Origin: Staphylotrichum longicolle
Lineage: Eukaryota > Ascomycota > Sordariomycetes > Sordariales > Chaetomiaceae
Reading direction: 5' to 3'
Assembly: GCA_019096155.1 (NCBI GenBank)
Contig: JAHCVI010000001.1
Coordinates: forward strand, 6,200,001 to 6,264,000
Length of the DNA stretch: 64,000 nucleotides
In this document: piece after piece, positions 44,080 through 55,758 of the stretch
Layout: every line of letters starts with the position of its first letter
Numbering within the stretch: position 1 is the stretch's first letter
Program-made: the position numbers and the translations under genes
The notes under the pieces: model-generated
Databases searched by the model: none
Told to the model about the DNA's origin: nothing
The model's input: the letters and a program-made list of their open reading frames with translations, nothing else

Positions 44080-45390
44080 TCATTTCCTCCAGCGGCGGTT
44101 GTTTGAGCGCCCACCGTTGTTGGCGACTTCAAGATTCTTGGCCCTCTTGGCATCCTCCATCATGTCATACTCCTCCTCCTCGCCCAGGTCTTGACTTGGG
44201 GAGGCCCCATAGTCGTGACAATCGTGATCGGCAAGGTCGTGATCGGCAAGGGCGTTGGGGTAATGGGAAGGGGCCGAGGGCCCCGAGGAGTTGAGAAAAG
44301 CGAAGTGGTTGAAGTCGTTGTGAGTTTGGGACCCTGCCCACGGGGCGCCAGCAGCTAATGTGATGCTTCTCGAGTTGGACGGCCAGGGGGCGGCGGTGTT
44401 GAACATGCCATGAGCGGACAACGCACCCGGCATGTCATACATGCCCGTAGTGTTGGTCCATCCCGGAGGGTGTGGCATGGCTAGTTGTCGCGCCTGGCCC
44501 GGAGCGTACGGCATGTCGGGAGTGTCCGACATGCCCTGAGTGTTGGGCCCGACAGGATCGTACGACTGGGTGGGATGGTACGACTGGGTTGAGACGCCGA
44601 ACCCCGCTGAATGGTGCGGTTGGGTCGGGAGGTCGAATTCCGACGAACGGTACGGCTGGTACGGTCCAGCCGGAGCGGAGGGCCCGGCCGAGGAAAACGA
44701 CCGGTTTGGACCGCTCTCATTCTTCGCATCTTCTCTTCCCCTTTTCTCCTTCTTGGACCCTTTATCCGTCCCTGTCGTTGACTTGGTTTCCTTCTTCTTC
44801 TTGGCCTTCGGCTTGTTTTCTCCGACGGCGTTTGAACTTCGGGTCCTTGAAAGGAGTTCAGCAACATACTCGACAATCGCGAATGTAATCGGCACTTACC
44901 CAGGAGGACGGGGTGGTGAAGGGGGGAAGACAAACATCGACGACGCCATGTCATCGCCGATGCTGCTGCTTCGATGGCCCACGGCTCCAGGACCCGGCGT
45001 CGCATACCTCGCTTGGCCAGGGTCTGTCCTCGCATCCACACTCTGTCCCGAACCCCACTGAGAGGAGTCGAAGGTCTGCTGAGGATAGGGAACAGAGGCA
45101 CCTCCGGGCAAGGGCACTCCAGTTTGAGCCGGCAGCCGCTCTCGTCCTAGGTTTGGCAGGGTGTTTGATGGGGTTGCCAGCATCACCTCTCCGCCGGTAT
45201 GATAGCCATCTGTTGTCGAGCCATACTCTGAACCCGCCGACCATGGCTGTCTACCCGGAGTGGATGAACCGGTCGAGGGAGTCATGAAGCCGTCAGTTGT
45301 CGACATGGATGTCGCGCTCGACGATCCGTCGGAAAGACGACGAGTCCCGGAGTGGGTGCGGGTGTCGGACGGATACTTTCTGTTGGCCAT
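44080..45390 (-). CDS. Disordered protein of unknown function (418 aa)
   Basis: Not recognised. Exons 45390-44900 and 44845-44080 join in phase across a 54-base GTAAGT...CAAG intron. The start MANRKYPSDTRT is the first ATG (the frame is open further upstream without one). Residues 1-165 are Ser/Thr/Gly/Pro rich (DGSSSATSMSTTDGFMTPST), with patterns suited to phosphorylation. A basic cluster (KPKAKKKKETKS) near 180 could be a nuclear localisation signal. The second half has repeated Pro/Tyr/Gln/His motifs such as TQSYHPTQSYDP and MPYAPGQ. It then has an acidic DLGEEEEYDMMED segment and a basic end NNGGRSNNRRWRK. No folded domain is visible. Composition would fit a nuclear or RNA-granule regulator, but that is a guess. 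Confidence 0.7.
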
Positions 45391-48300
45391 GGCTGCTGAG
45401 TTTTTCAAGTTCGAGAAGAGAGGGAAAGCACGTCAACGAGGATTGAGGGTACTCATCGTCGGCCGGGAGGGGCGGTGGTATTGAAGAAAAAAAAGAGGGG
45501 GCCACCGAGCCCCAAGGCAATCTGCAGTTTCATTGGGAAACGAGGCGGGCACGTCGGCGACGAGGCGTCGAAGATGCGGTGAGGAAACACTGCCGGCTGT
45601 GGACGGGGTAACTGACCGTCCAGCCAAAGGGGCCGGTTGATTTAGGGCAAGGCGACGAAAGGATGCTTTGGAGACCCCATCCGACAGCGCCAAGTGGATT
45701 CCTTTGGAGCAACCGGGACATGCATTAAGGCTTCCATGCTGGCTTGCCATGTGTTCAGTTCTTATCCGACGGGTCGGGTATGATCGTGCGAGCGACAATG
45801 TCAGGCGACTGTCGAGGACGGGACGCGAAATGTGCCGGGTTGCCTTCAAAGCAGATGAACTCGGCGGTGAGGGCGCGGCCCAACTGAGGGACACCAGGGA
45901 CTTGGATAGCATGGAGCACAGCATTGGGGCTGGGTTGATTGGGTGTTCATTGTGGGCGTCAACGCTTGGAGGTGGAGTAGGTGTCCTTGACCTCGTCTGT
46001 GGTTTGTTGAATTCCAGGGCGGCGAAGGCCGAGAACAGGCACCGGAGTCGAGCGACGAAGAGCAATGTTCAGTCAATTTGAGTACGCAACTTGTCAGAAG
46101 AGGGGCACTGTCCCAGATATGGAAATGCGCGATTGCTGTCTGCTTCTTTCCCGCAGGATCTGGGTTCACCCGCTCATGCAGCCACTTCGCGCTGGCACAC
46201 ATTTTCCAAGCAAACAAACGACTTCAATGCCAGCGAGCGGAGCCACACCTCACAAATGGTCAGTGCGAAAAGGGGTGGATGGTGTGCTGGAAAGGCCGGA
46301 CGGGCTGCCTGGGGTTCTGGAGATGCCGCTTTCGCCTTGTCAATCCCCACTCCACCCATTCCAGAGAACCAGTTTAACAGTGGTGTCAGGCGTCCTCCGT
46401 CCATCCCCTCAAATCAACCAGCCTGGACTGACCGGAAAACATGTGGGGTTGGCGACTATTCAACCGCTGGCGAACTTGCGGCGCAACTGAGGAGGGAGGG
46501 GGGGATGTCGTTGTCGTCTCCTCCAACAGCGCGGAGCTTTTCGGTAACGTCCACCACTGATCGGACCTGCCCATACAAGGCTTGTTCTAATGGAATAAGA
46601 ATCAACAAGACCCGGACGACCGGCCGGCTGCCAAAATGTGGAACCCTGCGCGCGGTGATTTACTCAGGTGGAACAGCACGGAACCAAGTTGGGATGCGCC
46701 TTCTCTGCAGAGGCTGCTGACCCACGGCGAACCAACCTGAACCTTTCCAGCTCCAGCTCGAACAAGCCAAACTCAGGTTTCGAATTTTGATCCTCAACTC
46801 ACTTCCATCCTTTCCACCTCTCTGCAGCTGAGGCACGCTGTTTGATGCAATCGATTCATCATGTTTCTACTTTTCAGGGAACATCTCGTCCTCGACGCAA
46901 ATTGATTCAAACAGGACTCCCGGTGACCGACTTCTCCACAGGTCTTGCGAACCTATTTCCCAGTCTGGCGTCCCCGCGCTGCTCCATCCCATCTTCAACC
47001 CCAACATCTGCAAGGCGTCGACCCGAAACGTTGGCATGCATCGCATTATTGCTTGCATGAACCGCGCTTACCGCCGGGCATCAAAACCACGCCAGAGATT
47101 GCATCAAAAGCACCGACAGACGACTCCGTGCGTGTTGCACGTTGATCGCACTCGATATCTGGAGCGATCGTGCTCTGCGCGGCGCGGCCGATTACACCCT
47201 GTTTCTTCACCAGTTGACCACAAAACACACTTGCCAGGAGGCGCTACCGGTATCCTGAAAGTCCCTCCCACAGCTGCTTTGCTGCTGGAAAAACCTTGTT
47301 CGGGAACATGGCGTCCCCGACGAGGTCCTGGATGCTGATCAGCGCCAACACTACGCGCCGTTGCAACCGCCTGCCCCAGATCACTTGCAGAAGCGAGCGC
47401 CACACCCACAGGGACCCCCCCCCCTGCAAGCTTCCAAGCGCAAGTCCAAGCTGAAGCACAAGTGGGAAGGACAAGCAGAGAGAGCAGGCTCCGAAAGGCT
47501 TTGAATAAGAGGTCTGTCATCTCCTTTTTGTTTTCCTGTCAATTTCGCTGCCATTTATCTCTTCTTGTCGGATACCTGCTCCCATTCTCGCGGGCGCACG
47601 CCAGATACCGACGCCAACTCCATCCCTGCAGATCTGCAAGCCAACAAGCTCGGTCAGGCGATCTTTGTTTCCAGCTTCTTTACTGACATGGAGGGTTTTT
47701 AGAAACCAGGGAAACACCAATTAAGCCCTGAACATGTTCGGACTCGAAACCCGCTTTGAGGCTCATCCGAAGTTGCCGCGGATTTGTGTCAATGCTCGCC
47801 TACTTTGTCCCCGCTGCGACAGCTCGACCGCCGTGCACCCACGAACTTCGATCACCCGAGCGGTCGGCTCCCAATCATAACGTTCCACCGACTCCAGACT
47901 CGCAAAATGCAATGCAATGCAAAATCACGCACAACGCAGCAGTCCTCGGTATGCTGCATGGCATGCTGCTGCATGTCGTACCGCTGCACATCGCGGGGAG
48001 GCTTCCGCCGACGTGGCAGCAGCGCCCTTGACCCGGTCAGCAGCAGCCTTGGATCAGATCGTGCTTGGAATCCCAACTCGCTGGATGCCTCAGAAGTCAG
48101 GACGGCGGGATTGGTGTGGTGGCTCAGATTCCTACGGGATTCGGGGTAACATTGGGGTGTTCGATGGCGTTGCCCAATGTCGCGGGTCAATGGACGATTT
48201 CCGTCCGTCAGGGGGCCAAGTAAGGTACGTCCCTTTTCCCCCTTGAACACCCCTTGCCATCGGCCCACGGCGAGAGACGGCACCCAAGATCACACATCGG

Positions 48301-49487
48301 CCAGTGTCCAGTCAACAGTGTTGCGCGAACAAGAGATGGGCTCGCACGCTTCGGGTGTACCGAACAGGGAGGAATAGGAAAGCTGCAGTTTCGAAAGCTG
48401 TGGTGACACAACATGCGGCGGTATGACTCGACACCCGGCAATTGCATCTGCGTTCTCAGATATCGTCGCTCGCTGGCATGATGGTTGATGAGCGTCGTCG
48501 ACCGAGACATTGGAGCTGGCGCACCTCTTCCTTTGGTGCCTCGGCCTGCGATTCGCCAGAAAGGTACGTTGGATTTGGGACCAGCCGCGGGAAGCACCAG
48601 AGAATTTGAATGGAAGACAGAGGAACATTGCTGGCGCATTACGCAAGGTCATGTCTTGTTGATTGGCTACCTGCCGGCGTCGGGCTTGAAATGAGGCAGA
48701 GACCAGGGTCATACCCGACCCGATTTTGCCAAGCGCGAGGGAAAATCTTGGTTGATGTCGCAGAGATGACACGTTCCTGAAAGCTGCAAGAAAAGCTTGA
48801 AAATGCCCCGAACTTGTAGCAGATAATAAAATGTGTTTGAAGAAGTGGCGACCTCAAGGAACATTCTGGATACTTTTCTTCCGCTTTGCCCAGGATACAA
48901 GGGTTGGTCTTGCAAGCTTCAGATTACCTTTAATATTTTTTCCCCTCTCGCAAATTGCAAGAGCAAGATAAACACCAAAGGATCGAGAATTTTGAACTAA
49001 TATCTTTAAACCTCCATTCAACGACGGATGATCCTAGGAATGCGACTTCAAGTTGGAGCATCACCACAGGTGCGGTTACTGTCCCAGAGAAGGGATTGAT
49101 CGACCCGGACAAATCACGGCAACGGCAGACTTCCCTCCACAAAGAACGAGCCGATGGCTGAACAATGGCATTCACCCTATTTTCTGAGATCACCAAAGAC
49201 AAAAATTCCAACATCACCAAAGCCAAAACTCTCGATAGCGACAGTACAGAAGATAAGTATCTATCTACGTTACATGGTCCAAGCCAAGCGTCTCGATAGC
49301 GACAGTCCCAGAAGCCAAACCCCCAACAAGACAAAAGAAAAACGTAGTTAAGTCGGTTTCCATTCATCTCAATCATGAAGCTCCAACAACACAAGTCCTG
49401 CTCTCATCGCGCCGGTTGAGTCTGCCAACGGCGTCATAGGTAGGGCAGGACCGAGGGGTCGCCAGACCTCCCCTGTTGGAGGCTCGT
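45391..49487. other. Large intergenic region, no gene recognised
   Basis: About 4 kb with many short frames but no domain, codon bias or convincing splice pair. From about 48930 to 49340 it becomes AT-rich and contains two copies of CTCGATAGCGACAGT (49231-49245 and 49292-49306), each preceded by CCAAAG/CCAAGC-type sequence. Confidence 0.5.
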
Positions 49488-49518
49488 TTCGTTTCGTTTC
49501 GTTCGTTTGTTTCGTGTG
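49488..49518. repeat. TTTCG-type microsatellite
   Basis: Imperfect run of TTTCG units about 160 bases beyond the 3' end of the acidic-protein gene. Confidence 0.7.
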
Positions 49519-49676
49519 GTTGTTTCAACTTTTTTTTCTTCTTTTTTTCGTTTTCAACTTTTTTTCCGCCCTGATCGAGGCGCCGTGCGGTAATGCCCAA
49601 CTTTCCCTTGTGTGTGCGTGTGTGGGGGACGCCGGCGCCAAACGTAGCTACCCTTATGGTGACGCTGGGCTGCAGT

Positions 49677-50453
49677 TTAGAGCCCTTCGTTAGCATTATG
49701 GTGGTTGTTGTTGTTGTCCTCTTCCTCTTCCTCTTCCTCCACCACCGCCACTACCACCACCTCCTCCTCGTCATCGGAGAGCTGTATCGCGGCCGCTCTG
49801 CCGTCTCTGATGGTGGTGGCGGCGGCGGCCTCGGCAGCATGCTGCTCGTCCGGCGGCAGCGCTCTGGCCCAGTCGCCGTGCGACCTCCACGAGGCGGTAT
49901 GAGGGCAGGACTGGTCGGGCTTGGCCCCGGCCGAGAACCACTCCTCCGTCTCGTCCTCTCGGAGGGCCTCCTCGGAAGGGGAGGGGGAGGACGTGCCACA
50001 CCTGTGTGGTGGGCTTGGTGTCAGCGGGGATGGTCATGTTTGTTTTTCTCTTTTTCTAACAAAAAAAAAAGAAAAGAAAAAAAGGTCCTATTTGGGAGGG
50101 GTTTCTTACGCAGACGGCGACGGAGGCGGAGGGGGCGACGGTGGTTCGACCGTTTCTGGAGGGGAAGCGGGTTCGTGGCCATACAAGACGTGGGCGGCGT
50201 TATTGTCGTTGCCGGGGGCATCATGGTCACCGTTGCCGGGGGCATGATGGTCACCGTTGCCGGGGGCGTCATGGTCATCGTTTCCGGGGGCATCATGGTC
50301 ATCGTTTCCGGGGGCATCATGTTCATCGTTGCCGCCCATGGACGCGGGGCCGGGGGCGTCGGCTGGCGGCGTCGGGCTTGCCGGAGGACCGGGTTGGTCT
50401 GAAGGGTGGAGTGCCTCCCCAACATCTTCCTCAGATATGTTTCCACTCGCCAT
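49677..50453 (-). CDS. Acidic repeat-containing protein of unknown function (222 aa)
   Basis: Not recognised. Exons 50453-50110 and 50001-49677 are joined across a 108-base intron (GTAAGA donor, CACACAG acceptor), and the frame is continuous: ...PPSPSA then CGTSSPSPSEEALREDETEE. The protein begins MASGNISEEDVGEALHPSDQ. It has about five 8-residue repeats of the type GNDDHDAP (residues about 40-80), a proline run, then a segment with possible helical content (EEWFSAGAKPDQ..., HGDWARALPPDEQHAAEAAA). It ends in D-D-E-E-E-V, a V-rich stretch, E7 and D-N4-H2. Overall strongly acidic; the Asp/His repeats could bind divalent metal, which is speculation. The second exon has no long open frame from its own ATG, so the gene is easily missed without splicing. 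Confidence 0.7.
50214..50333. repeat. Coding 24-bp tandem repeat, five copies
   Basis: Five consecutive 24-base units beginning GGGGGCATCATGGTCA with few differences, inside exon 1 of the acidic protein. Since 24 is a multiple of three, expansion preserves the frame and adds 8 residues per unit. Confidence 0.9.
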
Positions 50454-52710
50454 GGCTTGGGGTAGCTGCAGTTGTCTGGTCTTTGAGAACGATGTCGAGG
50501 GCGGCTGTCCGAGGACCGTGGTGCAAAGCCGAACACAAAATCGAGGTTGAGGCTGGCTGGCTTTTAAAGGGGAGGCCTCATGGGGGGTTATGGGGGGGAA
50601 TCTGCCGCCCGGGCTTCTTTCTCGGCGTTGCGTAATCAGTCAGCGGGCACGCATTGGAAGAACTGGACTGTCACTGGCGCTACATGCTGGATGCGCTGTC
50701 CTTGCTGCCTTGTTCGGTTGGGAAAAGGCAAGCTCGCAGCGGTCAGGCGAGAACAGTGTTCCAGTTGCGCTGCCCCTGGTCGATGCCTTGCAGGGAATGA
50801 CAGGGGGGTGGTCTCCAAGACTTTGATGGCATAGGAAACGCACGCCTTTGACCGCGGCCAAAGTCGCCCCTGTCGGGTTGGGATCGTTGTTAATCGGCGG
50901 TTTGTGCATCAACAACGCGGCCCCTTGGGCGCAGTCTGTATCGCTGGCTCAGGCACACAGCTCGGCTTTCCTCCTTGGTCACCGCAGCAGGAAAACTGCC
51001 ATTTTGAGCCTTGCCGTGGCTTGTTTGGCTGTGAGATCCCCAGATCTGCTTATCTTGCGTGGCTTGATCGAGAGATGTGACAGGTTGCAGCAGCATGAAG
51101 CGAGAGAAGCCACGAAGACCGCCTTGGGCATGGCTGACTCCGGGATTGGGGCGAGAGAACTGCCTGGCCGAACAAGCGTTCAGCGCGTTGTGAGCAAAGG
51201 CTCACTGCCGGGCGTTTTGGGCCTCTTCTGTGGACGGTGCTGGGCTGACACCACGGCCGTTTTCGAGTCGGGGCTGTGCTAACATGCATTCGGAAAGCCG
51301 GTTACTTTGTATCATGAGTCGCGATGCGCTTGCTCGAGTGGTCGCAAGGCCACAGGAGCCAGGGCTGCCTCGTGTCGAAGGGACAAGTGCAGGACTTGTT
51401 GGCTCCAAAGAGCCCGGGCCTGCCGTCCACTCACCAAAGCTCGAAGGAGCTCTTTTCGGAAGATACCTTCAAGTGGTCGGCTCCGCCAAGACACGGTTCG
51501 GAGTCACGCGCTGGGTCTGCGGGGTTTGACGTGGGCGCGGGTTCACGGCGAGTATCGGAAGTGGGTGGATGTATGAGTCGAAAGAGCAGCTGCAGGGGCT
51601 TCAGCTGCTTGAACGAGGGGCTTCATTGTGCACTGAGGTGGGGTGGAGAGCTCAAAGCACAATTCCATAATGGAACTTCCATGGATCCGGCGTTGAGGGA
51701 GGAGCTCACGACGCCCAACGGTGAGGGGTCCAGGGGACAGCTGATGGGCTGCATGTGGCTGTCCAGGCTGCAAAGGTGTTCTAGAATGGCTCCAGTACTT
51801 CTCTTTTGGACTCCCCCTTGGCATGGAAACGGAGAGGTTGCTCCATGGCAAGGGCCCAGGATCCCCGCTGTCAACGAGCCCCGTGTGTTCTTTTTTGGAT
51901 GCTGTCGGTCCGAACTCGTGCCAGGCTGCTGAGCTCAACTGGGAGGTTTGTCCCATGGCGAGTCGAGTCTGCGAGCCATGGCCCAAGCCGCGCACTCGCC
52001 TATCTTCTCCGCAGTTCGGAAGAAGGGCTAGGCGTAACGACCCGAGCCGTTCAGACACACCATCAAAGATGCTCAAGTACCGGAGGGGGCGGGGAGTCAG
52101 TGAGAGTGGTTTTGCTGCAGCCTTCCCGATCTGGTCTTCTCTGTGCAAGCCCCCAGCGCCATGCACGAAATGGGAACGACCAAGCCCAACTGCGATTATC
52201 CGCTGCAAGACTTCAGGTTGATGGTGTGACAGGACTCGTGCATGCGGTGTTGCCCGACCTGCAGCCAGCCTCGCACGCGTGCCATCGACGCTGGCTCTTT
52301 CCCTCACAATGGTGCCATCAAGCGAATCAGGATGACCAATCCATTCTTCGGGCAAAAGACCAACCGACGCTTTTTCCATCATCCACGATTCCATCAGGGG
52401 TTTTGTGGCTCAGAGCTTGACACGTCAACGATGGATCTCGTATTCTCCTGCCGCCCTCGTCCGAGCGCCAGAAGCAAGAGCTCCTCGTTGAGCAGCGGTT
52501 GACGGCGCTACTCCGTAATTAACGCTAGTTGCATCGTTCTCTTGGTCGGCAGCATATTCATTCACACTGTTTGTCCGCTCGACAATGTCCGTCCAGCCCT
52601 TTTGTTGGGATGTGTGTCAGGCTTCCGGGTCGTTTGTCCAACGCATTCAGGGGTAACGTGCGTGTCTTCCAGGATACCGATCAGAAGGCAATGGGATATC
52701 AGAGGGAACT
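50454..52710. other. Intergenic, no gene recognised
   Basis: The longest frame is a 283-codon minus-strand ORF (52394-51543) overlapping a similar plus-strand one. Neither shows a domain or consistent third-position bias, so neither is called. Confidence 0.45.
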
Positions 52711-52724
52711 GTATGTATGCGAGT

Positions 52725-52783
52725 GCGCTATGCCAGACTGAGTATGTAGCACGGATTCCGTGCTATTTAGTTCGGCATAGCGC
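52725..52783. repeat. Strong imperfect hairpin inside an intron-like segment
   Basis: Outer arms GCGCTATGCC (52725-52734) and GGCATAGCGC (52774-52783) pair perfectly. An inner palindrome TAGCACGGA-T-TCCGTGCTA (52747-52765) pairs nine bases. The whole lies between a GTATGT at 52711 and a CTCAG at 52795-52799, so it may sit in an 89-base intron. Function unknown. Confidence 0.75.
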
Positions 52784-52799
52784 TATCACAACATCTCAG

Positions 52800-54659
52800 T
52801 CACCGAATTGAACGCCATGTTACTGTCTGTCATTGGCAAGAAAGAGAGACAGTCTCCAAAAGGAGACGTTGTCCCACTGCAGTTGCGGGATTTTTACAAT
52901 GCCAATAAGGCACACTGGAAGGATCCGATTGCGTTGAGGCAACTCACAATGGTTCGCGGACCTACTTTGGCAAGATGGCGGATGCCAACCGCTTTCCCCT
53001 GACTGCCACTCCTGACTGCGACTCCTGACTCACCTTACCCTCAACCCCCCGGGACACCCTGCCTGCCGTGTTTGTGACTTGGCCATGTGCTTGGTCTCTC
53101 AGCTCATGCGGATCAAAAAGAAACATAAAAGGCACAATGAGAGGCTGTGCAGAAAAAGAAAAGAAAACGAAACAGGCTGACAGCCGCCGGGACAGGCTCA
53201 CTTGCATCTTTACTGAAACGAAAGCAACGTCATCTTGCGAGAGCCGAATTTGCCATTCGAGAAGCCCTGTGTGCCAACGGTTCTTAGCGTCTCCCGAGCC
53301 CTCTGTGGCTGCTTCTGACAGGGCGCCTCCCGAGATCCGGGCATCAGACGGGGCCGTGGCGCTTCCAGGCCCTTGTCGGGCTGGTTCTGGCCCTTCAAGT
53401 GCTCATTGTGCATGAAGGAGTGAAAAACGACACCGGCAAATCCCATGGCGGCACAAAACCCGGTGCTTCTCTCGGAGCTCTTGGGACAAGGACGAGCCAC
53501 TCGTCGCCTCGGTCAGGGGAAACCGCCGAGGGTGCTGTGTATGGATTGTCCACACGGGATCTAAGCCTCATCAACTTTGTCCCTCTGAGGGGAGGGTGCT
53601 CAGGCAGAAAATTGTCCGATCACTGACAACCACAGGCCGGGAGCACAGCTGGGCGTGGGGCCAGCGCGGCCCATCTCTGCTGAGACAGAAACAATGCCGA
53701 CGATTTCCCCTCCGTCAACAAGGCCAACGGCTTGACATCCATTTAGGGCTACTTGGAGACTTTGAATCAGTCATGTCTGGTAGCATCGGCCAACCCATGG
53801 GGCGTCCTCATCGCGGGCCACTGTGCACCAGAGCTCTTGCCCGGGTCTGACTTCTAAGCCACACAATCCATAAGATTTGGGAATGCGGTCAGTGTCGTGA
53901 TGCACGCCTCCAGGCCTCGGCTCTCTGATCACTTCAAACATGCGGTGAGCGGTGAGATGGGATTTCTGGAGGTGCGACACCAAGGGCTGCGGAGCTATCA
54001 GCCACCCCTGCCCCATGGGGTGTGCTGAGACAAACACTGCCGACATGCCACAGAGTGCTTAGGGCTGCATCGCAGTGCATGCGGCAGTGGCACCCATATG
54101 GCGTGCGCCCACACTCAGGGCCGCCGTGTGGTTTGCACCGGGACCACCCTCCTCCCCCCCAATCCCCCTCCCCTCCTCTTCCTCTTCTTCACACCCGGGT
54201 ACCACCCCCCTCCCTCACCCTCCCCTTTGTAGCCGCCCTTGAGCTCTGAACACAACCAGGCCGGCTTGCCGGCAGTCACTTCCGCCCCGTTCCGAGATCC
54301 CTCAAACCATCGGCTCGTCTCCATAAACGAGTCTAACCAGACTCCAAAAGTGCCCGTTTCGGTGATCCACTCGTCAACCTGGGCGAATAAGTTACCGTGG
54401 AGGCAACGGGGGTATTGCCAGGCGGATGCTTCTCTCCCACCATGTCTGATCGCATGTCCTGCGCTCAACGGTCCTCTCAACGGTCCGCTCAACATCCGAG
54501 TATTTAAAGTCGCTTTTGGAAGAACACATCGTAACAAGCAAGTATCAGCAGCACAAACTTTCAATCATCTCCCGATATTGACACTCATTCCCACTGTCGC
54601 AACTTTGTCGCATCTTTTTTCTCGAGATACAACTCGGGTGTACCGGCAAAGCTAGTTTG
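52800..54659. other. Intergenic, no gene recognised
   Basis: A 61-codon plus-strand frame from ATG 52817 follows the putative intron but has no recognised homology. Nothing else of note. Confidence 0.45.
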
Positions 54660-55472
54660 ACCACCGTCTTGCCTTTATCCAGAGAACACACTTTTGCTCC
54701 TCGTCCAGAAACCGTTTTCGCGTTCTCTCAACGAGGAACCACCCTATCGCTCCTCGCTCCTCGCTCACGGACTACCCTCCCACCTCGTGCAGGACTACTC
54801 TCTTGCTGCCCACCCAACACTCTTTTCTGTCTGTTGGCTTCCCACCGAGAACGACCCTCTCGCTTTGCCTAGAGACGACCCTCCCTCTTCTCGCGCAAGA
54901 CCACCAACCCTCTCGCCGCTCACCCACACTCTTCTCTGTCTTCTGGCTTCCTACTCAGGAACGACCTGTTCCTTCCTAGCCCAGAGAATACTCTCCTTCT
55001 TCCTGCGCAGGACCACATTCCGCCTCTAGCGCAGGACCCTCCCTCCGGCTTCTCTTCCAGAGCCGCGTCATACCTGCCACCCAGGGATCACATTCTCCCC
55101 CCTCCCCCAGGGCCCGCCTTCTGATCTTTCCTCCAACACCGCCCGCTCACCTCCCAACAAGTCCACAGTCGGGCCCATTCCGCAACATCTCGCGGCCGCG
55201 GACCACCCTCGCTTCTCGCCAACACTTTGTTCTGTTCTCTCGCTCTCCGCTGAGGATCACCCACCCGCTTCTCACCAGGGCCACCCCCCCTTCTCATCCA
55301 CGCTCTGAACTGCCCCCTCAGCTTCCCGCCCAGGACCACCCGCTCACTTCTCATCCGCGTTCTGTACTGTCCTCTGAGCTTCCCCCCCCGAGCCACCCGC
55401 TCGCTTCTCACCCACGCTCTGTACTGCCCCCTCAGCTTTCCCGCCCAGGGCCACCCGCTCGATTCCCAATCC
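54660..55472. repeat. CT-rich minisatellite, clearest copies with about 57-bp period
   Basis: The last four units start near 55275, 55330, 55387 and 55445 and share CCAGGGCCACCCGCTC, then TTCTCATCCACG, CTCTGTACTG and CCCTCAGCTT. Upstream, from about 54660, the same words (GACCACC, CTCTCGC, CTTCTC, GCGCAGGAC) recur in decayed form. It ends 40 bases before the first ATG (55512) of the protease-like gene and so occupies its promoter or leader. Confidence 0.75.
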
Positions 55473-55758
55473 AAAGCACGCCCATTCCGCGGCCCGTCAG
55501 CCCCATCCGCGATGCCGGCGCAGTTCAAAGCGACCCAGCACCAACACCACCGCCGCCGCCACATCCGCGGAGCAAACGACGCCCGCTGCGAACCCGCCGT
55601 CCGCGGACTTGGCGACTGGGCCCCCAAGCCACCCACCAAGCACGGCTACAGCCCGGACGTCTTCCTGAGTGACGACGACGACCACCTGTGCGCTCCCACC
55701 GTCCCCTTGCCCGTATTTGCCTCGACTGGCTGGGCCAACTCATCGCTTCCCAATTCCC

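Noticed and set aside
50214..50333. CRISPR-like regular repeats
   Set aside because: Units are contiguous with no spacers and lie in a coding exon of a eukaryotic gene.
49593..50402. 269-codon plus-strand frame rich in Val, Gly and His/Arg
   Set aside because: Antisense of the acidic protein and its intron; crosses the intron and has only low-complexity content.
51543..52394. 283-codon minus-strand frame, the longest in the 50-55 kb region
   Set aside because: No recognisable domain, mixed third-position usage and a 204-codon frame on the opposite strand; not supported as a gene without expression data.
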